DNA from: Bacillota bacterium
Lineage (GTDB): Bacteria; Bacillota; Clostridia; Christensenellales; Aristaeellaceae
Reading direction: 5' to 3'
DNA: 6,382 nucleotides
NCBI GenBank assembly: GCA_023391725.1
Contig: JAEWAH010000013.1
Span: 1-6,382 of the forward strand
Part shown: in pieces, positions 6,213 through 6,382 of the stretch
Layout of the letters: the number at the start of each line of letters is the position of its first letter
Numbering within the stretch: the stretch's first letter is position 1
Notes under the pieces: generated by a model
Databases searched by the model: none
What the model was told of the DNA's origin: nothing
What the model saw: the letters and a program-made list of their open reading frames with translations, nothing else
Translations under genes and position numbers: made by a program

Positions 6213-6382
6213 TTGCCGAACATCAAGTCCGCCATCAAGCGCGTCAAGGTGAGTGAAAAGAAAAATCTGCGCAACCGGATGATCAAGAGCGGCGTCAAGA
6301 CCGCCGTGAAGAAATTCCAGGTTGAGTTGGCCTCCAATCCTGGTACCGCCAACGTGCAGTTGAGCGCAACCACCTCCGCCAT
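6213..6382 (+). CDS. rpsT: 30S ribosomal protein S20 (5' part, 56 codons)
   Basis: The reading frame from TTG gives (M)PNIKSAIKRVKVSEKKNLR, the conserved, lysine-rich beginning of S20, continuing with NRMIKSGVKTAVKKF and on to the right edge. S20 binds 16S rRNA early in assembly of the small subunit. About two thirds of the usual 85-90 residues are present; the rest lies outside the window. TTG is chosen because the sequence directly after it is the family N-terminus and an almost perfect ribosome binding site lies six bases upstream; no in-frame ATG is suitable. It has its own extended -10 promoter. In E. coli, rpsT also starts with UUG and is autoregulated at translation, so the weak start codon here may matter for control; that transfer is inference. 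Confidence 0.96.
   Translation, partial: MPNIKSAIKRVKVSEKKNLRNRMIKSGVKTAVKKFQVELASNPGTANVQLSATTSA

Noticed and set aside
6185..6382. Minus-strand open frame opposite rpsT
   Set aside because: Antisense shadow of the clearly conserved S20 frame.

Overview
The window looks like chromosomal housekeeping sequence from a GC-rich member of the Firmicutes, most likely class Clostridia. The basis is the gene families (a deacetylase of the PdaB-like FDxxWG type, a two-OB-fold SSB-like protein, a clostridial-looking MATE transporter), strong AGGAGG-type ribosome binding sites, vegetative (sigma-A type) promoters and AT-rich gaps between GC-rich genes. No species can be named. No phage, insertion sequence, CRISPR array, rRNA or tRNA gene was seen.

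Left part, minus strand (bases 1-2607): a promoter at 2579-2607 drives dnaX (DNA polymerase III gamma/tau subunit). Two GNAT-family N-acetyltransferase genes follow. They are packed so tightly (one base between dnaX and the first, a TGATG overlap between the first and second) that one transcript and translational coupling are likely. The second GNAT gene runs off the left edge. The common firmicute partners of dnaX, ybaB and recR, are not directly downstream.

Middle (2560-2877): a divergent intergenic region with the dnaX promoter, a strong hairpin without a T-tract and a short AT-rich inverted repeat. To its right, on the plus strand, a membrane-anchored polysaccharide deacetylase is followed after six bases by a gene for a tandem OB-fold, SSB-like protein. 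The stop codon of the first lies inside the ribosome binding site of the second. A rho-independent terminator at 4506-4535 closes this unit.

Right part, plus strand: a MATE-family efflux transporter has its own promoter, with a perfect 12-bp palindrome running into the -10 box. It is followed by rpsT (ribosomal protein S20), which has a consensus extended -10 promoter, a strong ribosome binding site and a TTG start, and is cut by the right edge.

These units do not form an obvious single pathway: replication (dnaX, SSB-like protein), cell-wall modification, drug or metabolite export and translation. I see no clearly new system. The points most worth a second look are the tandem OB-fold protein coupled to the deacetylase, the palindrome in the MATE promoter, the unusual dnaX-GNAT-GNAT arrangement and the TTG start of rpsT.
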